Source: Gerris lacustris (lineage: Eukaryota > Arthropoda > Insecta > Hemiptera > Gerridae). Taken from it: a DNA stretch of 64,000 bases. The DNA lies in assembly GCA_951217055.1 (NCBI GenBank), contig OX578276.1, forward strand, positions 33,938,205-34,002,204. The letters run 5' to 3'. The notes beneath the pieces were generated by a model that was not told the DNA's origin, searched no databases, and saw nothing but the letters and a program-made list of their open reading frames with translations. Position numbers and translations under genes: made by a program. Below are positions 36,401 through 50,800 of this stretch, in pieces (positions within the stretch are counted from its first letter, which is position 1; each line of letters begins with the position of its first letter).

Positions 36401-39400
36401 GGGCTATAACTCTCATCTTGAAAACATTTTTCCCTTTCCTTTAAATCTGTATACAGTCCGCTATATGTTTCATTTGGTCTTCCATTATTAACATAAACAA
36501 TTTTGTAATATTTTTTCAGCGGCTAACGAGCAGTTAAAAGATGCTGAAACTGAGGTGAAGATGTGTGCTATGCAGGTGGAACAAGCGCAGAAAGAACTTA
36601 AAGTTAAATTACCCGAGTTCAAACAAACTGAATCAACTTTGTCAAATGACTCTAAAGATCTAGAGAAGAAAGAACGCGAACTTAACAATATTGAAGCAAG
36701 TATTCATTAAAGAAGTTTATTTTTTTTTAATAGAAACTTTTTATTGTGCTTTAATTTGCGTTTTAGGCAATTTCAGTGGAAATTGAAAGTGATATTTAGA
36801 ATAATTCATCATAATTTTCATTTATTTTATATAATTATTAAACCATTATTTAATATTATGGTTTAATAATTAAAATAATTTGTTTACATTTATTAATCGT
36901 GTTTAATAAGTTCAAAGAATAGTAGTTCTTCAATAAAACAAAAAAAACAGAAGATAAAATATTGTTGCATACAAAGCAGCAAAGGAAACATTTCTGTTTC
37001 GCAAATTCATTTCCTCTGCAGTCAATTAGGTAAATTACCTCTTACTTTTCATAGCCTGTTCTCGCCTCCGGCTCGGAGGCTAATTTAATCCCTCGTCAGT
37101 AAAATTCCATTTTTCCGCTTATTTACTTAAATAATTATTTTCAAACAAGCTCTTCTGTATTTAGTCTTTAAATTGTTTAATCTTTGTGTTTAGAATCAAT
37201 TGAGGAACTCGAACTATCAGGAAGGTCAAGTTGAACAGCTGGAGGATCAGTTAAAATCAGTCAACAATGACATCAGGATCTGTAATGATACTGTCACCAA
37301 ATTTGGAAATAGGTAACTCTAGTTCCCTTTAGCTTTTTTCATTTGATTGAGGTTTGACATTAAATTAAGCCCTAAATACTAAATTCTAAACCCAAAGACA
37401 TTGACCGCAGTTGTCTATTGGGCAAATTTGGTACACATGAGAAAATTAGCCTCTTTACACATCCACTTAATATCGTCAGTGTCAATCATGAGATTTCGCC
37501 CATCGCCAGGTATATTTCCCTTGGTATCAGGCCACTTGGTAACCACTTGTTTACACCCATCAACTCCTTTTAACTTAATGTTCGTACAATTAATAAAAAT
37601 CACCTAATAAATTTCAATTTCTTTGACTATACACATTTACATTTAACTTACATTGGATAAACTAGTTGATGAAATAGATAATTTAATTCGTTTAATAATA
37701 CTTCAACTTACTGGCTATTATTTCTGAGATATTTCCTTTTACTCCTTAAGTGTGAAGCAGGAACTCATGAACTACATGTGTACTCATAGCACAAAGAACA
37801 AATGATCACATAGTGACACAGTTCACACATAACTCACCTCTTATCATACTTCCTTGTGAGCGTCAGGTTCAATTGAGCAGACAAGTGAATGAGAGAGGAA
37901 ATCATCTTCCTCTCTCATTCACTTGTCTTTAATTAAGCAGGCAAGTGAAAAGAGAAGTAGGCAAGTGAGAAGAAATTGTAGTGGCTTTACGCTCAATTGA
38001 GCAGACAAGTTTAAGAGTAAGGAAATCAAAGTGGCTTTGTGCTCAATTGAGCAGCCAAATGAATGAGAGAGGAAGACGAAGTGGCTTTGAGTTGGATCAA
38101 GGAATGATTAATTTTTTAATTTCTAAGGAATTACATATTTGGTAGATAGACTATGTATTTATTTATATTATCCAAATGTCACTGACTGACTGACTCATGA
38201 CAATATCTTTGCAACCATTAGACCTATAGGTAAGTTCATCTTACCCACTAGTTACTCGCTTAGAAACCGTGTTATCTGCCATCTTGATTCTAAATGGTGG
38301 CCATTTATATATAACATTTTTTTTTTTTACAAATTTAGTATGATAATTTCTAAATTGACATTGATGTTGGGCAAAGTCTCTTAATAATTTTTCACTTGTT
38401 ATTGGTAATATGTATCAGTAAAGTTTTATTTTATGTATAAAATCAGTTGTTATTTTTAATTTCATAAATCAAAAGTTCAAATCCAAGATCAAAATTATTT
38501 TAATTTTATAGTTATAAAGAAATATAATTTTTTAATTTATAAAATTATTATAAAATTAATTTATAATAGAGCTCCCTCTCCACCCTCTGGTTTCCCCTTT
38601 GTGGAGAGGTAATTTCTGTATAATATTTAATTTTTGTTTATTTGTATTATTTAAAAGAAATAAAGTTTATTTGAAATTTGAAAGTAAATAAAGTTGATAT
38701 TTAAAAATGCTTCTCCAGTTGTAGGAATCAATAACATCCTTTATTTAGTAAAATAATTTTAATGTTTCTTGGTGGTTGTTTATTAACCCATCAAAAATTA
38801 AAAGTAATAATAAAATAAAAATATATATATTTAATATAACACGTTTTGTTACGAAACACAGGAATCAATTTAGTATGGTACAAAAAATTTGTAAGAACAT
38901 AACAACTGAAATATTATTATATGTGTTATTTATTGACTTTATTATTATTATTAAATACCATTTTTCGTGTTTCAGATATCCACATTTGAGATTCACCTAC
39001 AGTGATCCAGAACCTAATTTTGACCGGAGGCAAGTGCGAGGTCTTCTATGCACACTGTTTAGTGTTAAAGATGAAAGATTTGCCCGAGCACTAGAGACAG
39101 CTGCTGGTGGAAAGGTACATCCCATTATTAGATTATGGACTGATTGATGAAAAATTAGCTAATCTTATGTTGATTAAATTGATAAGCTTACCCCCCATCT
39201 ATTGTAACACCTAATAATAATATAATTCGTATATTTAGTAAAAGAACAAAACAAAAACATAATATACCATACAAAACATGTCGCCATGGCCATACGACTG
39301 TCAGGCAGAGTTCCTTTAAAAAAAAAAAAATAAAATAAAATAATAATAAAATAATAGTAATAATAAAAAATGTCTCTTTTTTATAAATATTTAAATAATA

Positions 39401-39715
39401 AATGAAATACAACGCATAGACCATCATAATTTTAACAATAAAAGCAACAAAAACAAAACTACTATTTAAATTCCAAACTTTAAGGAGAAAATGTCTTTTA
39501 TTATATAACTGAAAATAATGGAAATTATAAAAAACTGCTCCAATAATAATAATAATAATAATAGAAGTTATAATAGTGATATTAATTGGAAAGGTGTATT
39601 TAAATTATAACGGACTGTTCTTCTAACTTATACCTCATTTATAATAACAAATAATACTCATAACAACATAATTGAAACCAAGAAGTAAACGAATAAATAA
39701 AAGTAAAAAATAACT

Positions 39716-39768
<53 letters not shown>

Positions 39769-42700
39769 AACCACGATCAAAAGTTATATTTATTATATTA
39801 TAGTTGCGGTCATCTTGTTCCTTAAAGCGCAAGCAGCTCCAAGGTACCCTGCTAAGGCTGTCCAATCCTCGCCGTTGAGAAACTTTAGTGCCAAATCAGT
39901 AGTTAAAGAAGGTTTACCAAAATGTACTATCCTTAAATGGTTTAATGATCTGCACTCAGTTAGAAAATGATGCAGGTCCTCTGTTAGTTGGTCATTGCAG
40001 AGAGGGCAGTAAGCAGTGTTATCTGAGATCCAAGGTTTCCACTAATATCAATCATATTGGACCTTGCTTTTATTATCAGTCTGACTGATGGAAACGTTTG
40101 GGAGATCAAATAACTGTGGTGAGGCCTTTTAAATTCAAAAGTTAAGTGACGATATGTAACACCTAATACATTATTTATAACACAGCACCCATGCAGCCTT
40201 AGTAGAAGCCCATACTGTGCATGTTTGTTTGCTTTAACATATCAAAATGCAAAATGAAAATTGGAGGGTTTCAATAATTAAATCTATTAGTTTATATTAT
40301 TTTATGTAAAACTTAAAAACTTTTACAATTAGCCTTATGCCTAGTACCATAAATAACTTAGCAGCGATACTTAGAAACTTAAACCTTTTTCACAAAGAGG
40401 ACATTAGGGTTGTACCATAGAAAAACAGCTATTAAAGAGATGTGGAATCGGGTTGTACCATAGAAAAACAGCTATTAAAGAGATGTGGAATCGGGTTATA
40501 CTATAGAAAAACAGCTATTAAAGAGATGTGGAATCGGGTTGTACCATAGAAAAACAGCTATTAATGAGATGTGGAATTGGGTTGTACCATAGAAAAACAG
40601 CTATTAATGAGATGTGGAATCAGGTTGTACCATAGAAAAACAGCTATTAGAGAGATGTGGAATCGGGTTGTACCATAGAAAAACAGCTATTAATGAGGTG
40701 TGGAATCGGGTTGTACCATAGAAAAACAGCTATTAATGAGATGTGGAATCAGGTTGTACCATAGAAAAACAGCTAGTAAAGAGATGTGGAATGTATAAGA
40801 TTGAAATTGGTTACAATTAATGAAATTGTTATACATAAAATGAATACTTCTTTTTTTTTATGTGGACAGTTGCTGTTCTCACAGATAATTCCTATTGCCT
40901 TACTTAGTTTTATTTTATAATTTAATTATTTATTTCCTTTGTTTCAGCTTTACAATGTGGTTGTCGAAAATGAAAATGTTTCTTCTAAGTTAATTAAGAA
41001 TGGTAGACTGACTAAAAGAACCACATTCGCACCTATCAACAAAATACAAGGCTACAAAATGAATCAGAACTTAATTAGAAAAGCTCAAAATCTTGTAAGT
41101 TTTTACATTCATATCTACTCGGAATATAAGAAGCTAATGTTAAGAATAAAGAAATACCTCTCTCTGCTAAAGTAACCAGCTTTCAACCACTTGCGATCAT
41201 CTTAAAAAGAAATTGATCAATTAAAAAAATATATAGAAAAGTATAAATACATCAAAGTTTATTTATATATTTTTTTATATTCAGGGTGGGCAAAATAAAA
41301 CCCGCACTTTTTTGTAACTCTTACAGCTCAGCTTCTGTAATAGATAGATTTATGGGGTTTGCAGGGTCTGAAAACTACATTCTTCTACTTTAAATGTCAT
41401 ATCTATAACTTAACAAACTATTGGGTGAAAGCCACACAATAAAGATGACCTCTAGTGGTTGGTTGAAGGCTGGCTTTTTACAATTAACAACTGCTCATCT
41501 AGATAAACTAATGCTTTCTTCACTAAGACCAATCGAGTTAATGTTGTATTTTTCCATCCCCTTATCCATCCTTGACTAGGAGTGTGATTATAATCCTGAT
41601 GACTGTGGCCCTAAGCCTCGTCTACCTACTTGCCTTACGAGGTTATTCACACTTGTGAATACCCTTAACACTCAGCTATGCTGGTCCTTTACTACACTAA
41701 ATGTTGCTCCAAATTTGATTAAAACTTATTATGTTACAGGTTGGTGCAGGGAATGTATTCTGTGCTCAAGATCTGATAGAGTATGACAGGGATTACGAGA
41801 CAATCATGGCGTGGGCTTTTGGTCAAACATTCATCTGTATGGATAGCAATGCAGCAATGAAAATCTGCGATTCAAATGACATTCAGAGCAAGGCTGTCAC
41901 TCTTGAGGGCGATGTATTTGATCCAGCTGGTATCATATCAGGAGGTCAGTACTTCTATTATTTTCCTACTTAAGGTCAATTCACATTATCTGGATAGCTA
42001 AATATTGAATAATGGATTTTAAATGGTGAAGTTCACACTTGCCTCCTCTTCCAAGATTCTCTGCCAGGTCAAGAGCAGTTTTTTGGTCCCCTAGCTTGAT
42101 CAATGATTATATTGTACTTAAAAATGTTTGTTTCTTTCATCAAGGTGCTGTTGTCAAGACTGATCCAATTTTAAGGACACTGATCAATCTGAAAAATGCC
42201 GAGAGAGATGTGAAAGTAAAGCAAAAGGAACAAGAAAGCATAATGAAACAAATTGAGTCACTTCGTGTTATTGCTGAAACTGATAGAGTGTAAGTATGCA
42301 TGCTTCAGTCTCTGTATTATTTATTTTTGCATTTAGAAATAATGGCTTGTTGTGGAGATAGTTGCAAAATTGTTATTATGTATGTTTTTGGTGGTTTTGA
42401 ATTTATTATTGTGTGCTAAATCAGTCTGTCGCCATAGTTTTAAGTTAAAAACTTGATGAGCCACCAGCCCCCATTAAAGAACTCATAGCCTACCTAAACT
42501 GTGACAGTCAATCTGTTGTGTAGTCAAAGTGTGAGATAAGATGTGAATGAATATGATTGAAGTGAGAAAGTTGTAAATTTTTGGCTTTTAAGTGTTGTGT
42601 AAGGGGATCAAATAAGTAAGTTGGGACAACCGACTAGAAAAAAACAACCGAATGAGTAAGTCTATTCGGGAAAAAACAATTGACTGAAAACAGTTTCATA

Positions 42701-45700
42701 GCGGGAATAGGGTATACAAATAAAGAATATTAGGCTATATTAAATTTATCTAAAAAAAAAAAAAAAAATCAGTAAATTAACAAAAATATAAGAATTATTC
42801 TTAACAATTATATTTAAAAAATAATTATTTATTTTAATATTTTTTTTTAAAATAAGTAGATATTATATAAATTTATACTTTCATATTTTACGATTTTGGT
42901 AGCATTCATACTACAGAAACAATAAATTTTAATTTAAATTAAATTATAATTATTATTAACTACGAGAAACAGACAGAGAAAAATATACTCCAGCGCCGGG
43001 ATTTGAACCAGCGCTATTGGTAGAGCGCTATACTGGAAATATAGAGGCCAGTGGTTCAAATCCCGCCGCTGGAGTGTATTTTTCTCTGTCTGTTTCCCGT
43101 AGTTAATAATAATTATAATTTGATTTAAATTAAAAAATAAATTTATACTTATTCTTAAACCACAAATATAATTTAATAATTAAGTCTCGTTAAATAAAAC
43201 GCTTGGATACTACCGTAATTGTAGGTAAAGGACGTATCATTCACGTAGGGCTCCGTTGAAACTTTATGAAACAATTAAAAATAGTCTAGAAGTCTAGAAT
43301 AGAGGAAGGTAAACTAAAGATATACACCTAGACTGAACCCGCAAGTCGAATGTTTCAATGTTTTTGTTTTTAATTTAAGAGTGGTACAGGAAAGGAACAA
43401 CGGTGAAGGACTCAGAGCTGAGGAGGGGTGAGAAGGGGCACAACACTCGTTATCTTGTTACACACCTCTGAATTACAACTCCAAACTACAGCCTGAGATG
43501 ATATCGTTATCAGTCGAATGAAAACTAGATATCCACAACCAAATGAATGATTATTTTAAAGCAACCGATTAGTCAACTGTTTTCAGTCGATTGGTTCCCA
43601 ATGCTACAAATAAGTGTGTTAGACAATTTATGAATATGGCTATAAGTGTTGGGTCAAGAAGGGATCAAGTAAGTGTGTAAGACAATTTATGAATATGGCT
43701 ATAAGTGTTGGGTCAAAAAGGGATCAAGTAAGTGTGTAAGTCAATTTATGAGTATGGCTATAAGTGTTGGGTAGAGAAGGGATCAAAGACAATTTATGAA
43801 TGTGGCTATAAGTGTTGGGTCAAGAAGGGATCAAATAAGTGTGTAAGACAATTTATAGATAATTTTTATAGCCAATTTATTAGATAATTTGCTATAAGTG
43901 TTGGGTCGAGAAAGGGTCAAATAAGTGTTTAAGATAGTTTTAAATATGGCTATATTTATTCTATTGGGACATCATCAGGCCTGTTATATGCTAAGGTTGT
44001 AGTTTCCTTAGGTGGTACAAAGATGCTAAAGGTGACTAGATTTTACCATGTAATTTTATTACACATTGCACTATTAATAGCTGCTTATTAGATAAGGTAA
44101 CTGATATAAAGGCGGAAATACACATGCTAGTAAAAAAGCATGCCAGTGGTGAGTTACTAGCACATCAGTAGCTGGCATGCTGCAGACGCTGTGTACATTT
44201 GCCAGTTAAACAGCATGCTAGTATCATCCGGATGATCGGTCTTGTGCGAGCTACTTGCACATGACAATACACATTCCAGCCACAGTTCTAGTTTTGAAAC
44301 AGGCAATCGTTTCTTGCCTTCTTTTAGCCGGAATAAATTATGAAATAATTGTACTTGATTTAATTAATTTTGATAGTTTTATTAATTGTTTCAATGTATC
44401 TTATGAATATATCAGTGCAGAATAAAATTATCCAGATTGTTCTGTTACTTGCTAAGAACTGTGTTTTAAAACATTTGAAAAATAATAAAAAGACACGAAG
44501 AATGTGGGTAAAAGATTGGTAGATAGAAGGGAATTAAGAACATGGAGCGAGTCAGTGCCTACTAAATGAAATATTGGTAAATGGACGTTATTGGTTTTAG
44601 GAATCAATTGCGAATGCTTCCGGAGAAAGTTGATGAGTTGTTTTCAGATACCCGCGAAAGGAAGGAACGTAACTGAAGACTGAAGGGCTGAGGGAGACTC
44701 GTGCTAGCTACTAGCAACCTTGCGCTGGCAGGCCTGTTTACACGTGCCTTATCAGTTCCCCCTCCCCTCGACTCGTGCCACTGGCAAGACAAAAATCAAA
44801 CCCCGTGCGATTTACTCGCATGCTTTTTACTTGCATGCTATTTGATGTATACACATGCCAGTAGCACTCCTCGGCGAGCTACTCGTATGTTTTTGTGCGA
44901 GTAACTAGCATGTGTATTTCCGCCTTAATGTATAAGGTCCATCACGCATATCATGAGCCTGACATATTGTGTTGGTCTATCAGGTAAGCCACAGAGTTAG
45001 ACAATGTTAAACACGACAAAAATAATAAATAAACACTTCATCGACAAACACATTTGATTAAAAAAAATGCCCTGGAGTAAAGAAAAATGAGATTAGGCAG
45101 ATAACAATGCTCTTGAACCAAGCAACTTTTTGCAAATAATTATTTTAATTTAAAAGTGTTGTAAACCTCGTAGTTATTTATTTTAAAATTATTTTTAGTC
45201 GGAAGAGACTTCATACTGAAGTTGGAATGATCAGAGCACGTGTTCAGATTACTCCTCACTACCAACTTAAACAAGAAATACAGGAACTTAAACAAAAAAT
45301 CAGTAAGTCCTTCATATCTTTTTACATTCTTATTGCATGTATTCTAATCAAGCTGTCCCTTGACCGTAGCTGTGTTAATGCTGGTATAAACTTGGACTAA
45401 ATTGTATTATTATGTTTAATATATCCATTTTATATTATTATTAAGTTCACGAAGAATCTTAGAGTTAAGCTAGAGCTCTTTTTCAGAGTTTTTGGGGGTA
45501 GTGTTCCCTCCCAAATTTGGAGCTAAAATTCATTTCTCTGTTTTGCCTTGGGGTATGATTTTTCTGAACATGTATGAAACATTTTGTCAAAATTGGTCCA
45601 GTAGTTTAGGCTCCAGGCGTCTGTACAGATGACAGACAGACAGACATTTTTTAATTACCACTTTTTTGGACTCAAAACGTGTAAATCCATCAAAATCTGC

Positions 45701-47790
45701 TCAACCTCTAATTTTCCTGCATTCATTTACTCAAGTGAAGACAGTGCTACCCTAGGATGGCATCACCCATATTTTATAAATTTATGTAATATATATGAAA
45801 AAGTACATAAACAATTTTTTTTCTTTTTTTAATGAAATAGAATAAACTACCTTAAAATCTCGCATGTAATATTTATATATTTTAAATAATTATATTTTGT
45901 TCCTCCATTTGGAAAATTTTCTAAACCATTTAGTTTAATTTTTAAAAAAAATCTTTATAATTAATTAATCTAAAGAGTAATTTGTCTAATACTATTAAAA
46001 CCACTAAACAAATGTATGTATAAAATGTGTCTAAATAAATCTTGTAATCTAAACTAACCTCACGTAGCTTCCAGTGGTTGCCCTTTTGAATTCCTTAAAT
46101 AAAAATTTTACTTGCATCTAATTTATAAATTTATCTTATTATAAAAATTTGATTGTTTTTTATGATTACCTTTGATAAAAAGAATAATAATGTCAGGAAA
46201 ATATCTCTGTGAATTATCCGACATACCACCTCTCCTATATTACTTTGGATAACTGAGGAGCCACTGATAAGTAGTTAAATATAATAAATTCAATCAAAAT
46301 TACCCTTTTTTACTTCTGTGTGAAAGGTCCCTTAAACATTGAGACTTGTACAATATTTTTCAGAGTGTTATAGGCTGATATTCCAACCAAAAAGTTCCTT
46401 GTTGACAAACTTGTTTATAAATTCAAAATGCTGTTGGATAGATCTGTCGGATTGTATGAGAATAGTGTAGGACTTTGTTTTAGAATATATCTCAATGTTT
46501 ATGGACTGGTCTTCAAACCAAATTACAGCTTTGACAAACTTGTTTATAAAATCAAAACGCTGTCGACAGACCTTTTTAGACTTTATTTGTGTTGGTTGTA
46601 GGACTTGGCTGTATATCGTGTCTGTAGGTGTATGGGGTTCTTTATTCTTATTTTTGAAATTTACTGCTTTTAGGTGAAATGACTACTAGAATGGATGAGC
46701 GTAAGAAGGAAATTAAGGAGAAAGAGAAGAAAGTCAAAGAATTAGAGTACAAAATGAAGAATCTCAAAACTATTAAGGATAATGAGCTTAAAGCTGCTCA
46801 GGCTGAATTGAAGAAAGCTGAAAAGAGAGCAGAGGAGAGTAAGAAAAGATGGATCCAGAGGGAGCAGGTAAACAACTTTTTATAAGTAGATATTTATAAT
46901 AATTAAACAAATGTGTAAATCACTTTGCATTTGTTTACATTTTAAAAATCCAATGCATGGTTAGTAAAATTGTTAACCCTTTCAAAAAGAACAACACACA
47001 TAAGTGTGGTATCCAGTAAATTACTTGACTTTTGTTTACATTTTGAAACCAATGCACCCTTTTAAAAAGAGTGACAGAGGTATCCAGCAATGGACAACAA
47101 GGCCAGGTGCCATTCATTTCTACTCTATCTCAGGAATCTTCAAACCTTTTGGACCTCGGGCCACAATAGCCTTATAAAAAAAAGCGTGTTGCGGGCGTAT
47201 TGAGTGAAACAGCAATGAACAATATATCTGATTCATCCCAAAAATCATATTTGAACTCTAAGATTCATCAAAAAAATATTAAAACAACTGATATAGTGGT
47301 TTTTAAGGTTTCTTTCACAGTGAAAATAAGGAGACAGAATGCAAAGAGACCGGAGATAACACCTTTCCCATTGGGGCGGCATGAGTCCGTGTCTCTTTGG
47401 TGTAACATATATATTATCTTTAAATGATAATGTAATGGATCGGTTCAGTAAAGAGACATGTCTCTTGTCTCCACCTGCCTTCTGATCCCTGTTTTTTTCA
47501 GTGAGAAAGCTGTCTAAAAGGGATGGGATTTTATCAAATAAAAAAAATAAAAAAAAATAATAATAATAATAATTGAAGTTTTTCTTTTGTGGACTTGGTT
47601 TTTTTATATAAGTAGTTGGTTATTTCTTTGGAATGTAAGTCCTTATTATATTTGATTAAAACAAGCTTTCGCCTAGGGAACCTAGGCTTCTTCAAGAAGC
47701 CTAGGTTCCCTAGGCGAAAGCTTGTTTTAATCAAATATAATAAGGACTTACATTCCAAAGAAATAACCAACTACTTAAATAATAATAATA

Positions 47791-47824
<34 letters not shown>

Positions 47825-50800
47825 ATTAAGCATTAGATAATTTCTTCTCTGATAATCCTGTTGGGCTCTTAGTTCTGATTCCTTGCCAATTTTTTACTTT
47901 AATCTTTTTTGAGGTCTCTCAGGGCATCAGCTAGTGTTGTGCTCTCAACAACCCAAGCCTGGTTTCATGTGCCAGTGATGCTGTCAAAAATGACGATATT
48001 TCTTCATGTTCAGCAACAAGATAAGTGAAAAGCATGAACTCTATGGTTCAGGAATATGATAGTGTTAAAGAATTATTGGCATCAATGAGATAGGATTAAA
48101 GAGAACATCACTTCCAGTGATTCCTAGACCACTCTAGTGGGTAGTTTTTGAACTACCTTAATGTACATTGCCGTAAAATGTTGCTCGATTGCAAGACCCT
48201 ATTGATTTCTCCTTCTGGTTCAATTTAAATGTAACAGTTTTTTTATTACAATTTTTATTCATATTTCATACTTTTCTCTGATTACAGGAATATGAAAATC
48301 TCAATTTAGAAATCCAAGAGTTAGAGAAGGCAGTTGCGACAGGTAAAACTGAACTGGCTACATCTGAAGAATCTGTTGCTAAGTTTAAAGCAGAATCAGC
48401 TGAATTAAAACAGAGATTATCTGAAATCCAGGTTAGATTCATTGTGTTAATTATTGTTCTTATTGCTGATCAACGTGGCATTCGGTGATATGATATTGAG
48501 GGAACATCTAATCAATCATTTCACTAGTGTGAGAAATATCTCACCTCTCTAGGATTTAAATAAAATATCTCGGTGGTCGAGGTGGGTGAAACATGTCTCA
48601 CTCTCTAGGATTTAAACCAAATATCTTGGTGGTCGAGGTGGGTGAAACATATCTCACCTCTCTAGGATTTAAATAAAATATCTTGGTGGTCAACGTGGGT
48701 GAAACATGTCTCCCCCTCTAGGATTTAAACCAAATATCTTGGTGGTCGAGGTGGGTGAAACATATCTCACCTCTCTAGGATTTAAATAAAATATCTTGGT
48801 GGTCAACGTGGGTGAAACATGTCTCACCCTCTAGTATTTAAACCAAATATCTTGGTGGTCGAGGTGGGTGAAACATATCTCACCTCTCTAGGATTTAAAT
48901 AAAATATCTTGGTGGTCAACGTGGGTGAAACATGTCTCACCCTCTAGTATTTAAACCAAATATCTTGGTGGTCGAGGTGGGTGAAACATATCTCACCTCT
49001 AGGATTTAAATAAAATATCTTGGTGGTCAACATGGGTGAAACATGTCTCACCCTCTAGGATTTAAACCAAATATCTTGGTGGTCGAGGTGGGTGAAACAT
49101 GTCCCACCTCTCTAGGATTTAAATAAAATATCTTGGTGGTCAACGTGGGTGAAACATGTCTCACTCTCTAGGATTTAAACCAAATATCTTGGTGGTCGAG
49201 GTGGGTGAAACATATCTCACCTCTCTAGGATTTAAATAAAATATATTGGTGGTCAACGTGGGTGAAACAGGTCTCCCCCTCTAGGATTTAAACCAAATAT
49301 CTTGGTGGTCGAGGTGGGTGAAACATATCTCACCTCTCTAGGATTTAAATAAAATATCTTGGTGGTCAACGTGGGTGAAACATGTCTCACCCTCTAGTAT
49401 TTAAACCAAATATCTTGGTGGTCGAGGTGGGTGAAACATATCTCACCTCTCTAGGATTTAAATAAAATATCTTGGTGGTCAACATGGGGGAAACATGTCT
49501 CACCCTCTAGGATTTAAACCAAATACCATGTGAAAAGAATAAAGATATTACAAACTGAACAGATGTTTTTGTTATTTTTTTCAGAACACAGTGAAAAATA
49601 TGAAATCTCAAGTCAAGATGGCCGAAGATGAAATTGGAAAGAAAAATTCAGAGATAAAATCGCTCGTTGATAAAAAGGAAAAGCTAATTAAAAATGCTTG
49701 TGATTGTGGTGTGGCAGTAACAAGCAAAGAAGTTGAGAAAACCAAGGCACAAGAGGATATACAAAGTGCTCATGGTTTGGTATGTAATTAATTTTTTTTA
49801 AGAATTATTATTATTTATCATGGTCTAAATTAAATTATTGGATGTTGGATGTTTCAAAATTTATTCTGGGATTCTTATTGTCATTTTGATCTTTGGTCAT
49901 CCTAAAATGTATTACTGTTACATAGTTGAAATAGAAGTTTTATTCATATTAAACAAAGAAGTTACAAATGTTTATGGATAAAACTTATGTCGATGGATGG
50001 ACAGGTACATTAATTTATTGACTATAGATATTTTTTTGTTCCCTATTATTATTGAGAAAGAGAGTATGGCTGTTGCTGGGTGTCTCGTATCGTCATTGTT
50101 ATGCTTTATTATTGATTTCAGGTGAATGAAATGAAAAGGAAGTACAAATGGATAGAGACAGACCGGGAATATTTTGGACAACCGAACGGCCTTTATGATT
50201 TCAATTCAAATGATCCGATGGAATCAGCGAGTAAACTGAGGAAACTCGAATCAATGAAGGAGAAACTTGATAAATTAGTCAATGTAAAGGCTTTGGATGT
50301 TCTCGGCAGTCAAGAAGAACAGGTTTGCTAACTTATCTTATTTAATTTCTACTTTTGTTTACTCATATACTTACTCCATGGTGGTACAGGTCGTAGTGGC
50401 CTTCCATTTTTCTCTGTCTTGTGCCATCTGCCTCCAACCTTGGGCTCCTTGAGCCTCAGTTCCTTTTCTAATTTCTATCCTTTTTTTCTGTCTACATTTT
50501 CTTTTCATATCCTTTTCACTGATCTTACATCATCCATTCTTTCGATTTGCCTTTACAAATCTCACTACATCTCCGTGCTCAAAATCTCTTCTATCTTCAG
50601 GTTCCTTCTAATTCTCCAGGTATTGTCCTCAAACACTGCGCCATACCTTCCTTATTATTCTTCTAAGATTAAGTTTGTTACAGTCTCTTGGTGACACAGT
50701 CTAGGTCTCAGATCCATAGCATAGTATTGGCCTAGCAATTCACTTATGAAGTAGCAACTATTGGAGTACCCAGTAGCTCATTGCTACCATCTGCACTTCT

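Noticed and set aside
36696..37224. Canonical GT-AG alternative for SMC2 intron 7 (36699/37225)
   Set aside because: It is in frame but the acceptor GAACTATCAGGAAG has no pyrimidine tract, and 12 residues that align in length with other SMC2 proteins would be lost.
47534..47840. Nearly identical proteins on both strands
   Set aside because: A direct consequence of the perfect palindrome; no coding evidence.
48540..49525. CRISPR-like array
   Set aside because: Repeats are contiguous without unique spacers and lie in a eukaryotic intron.
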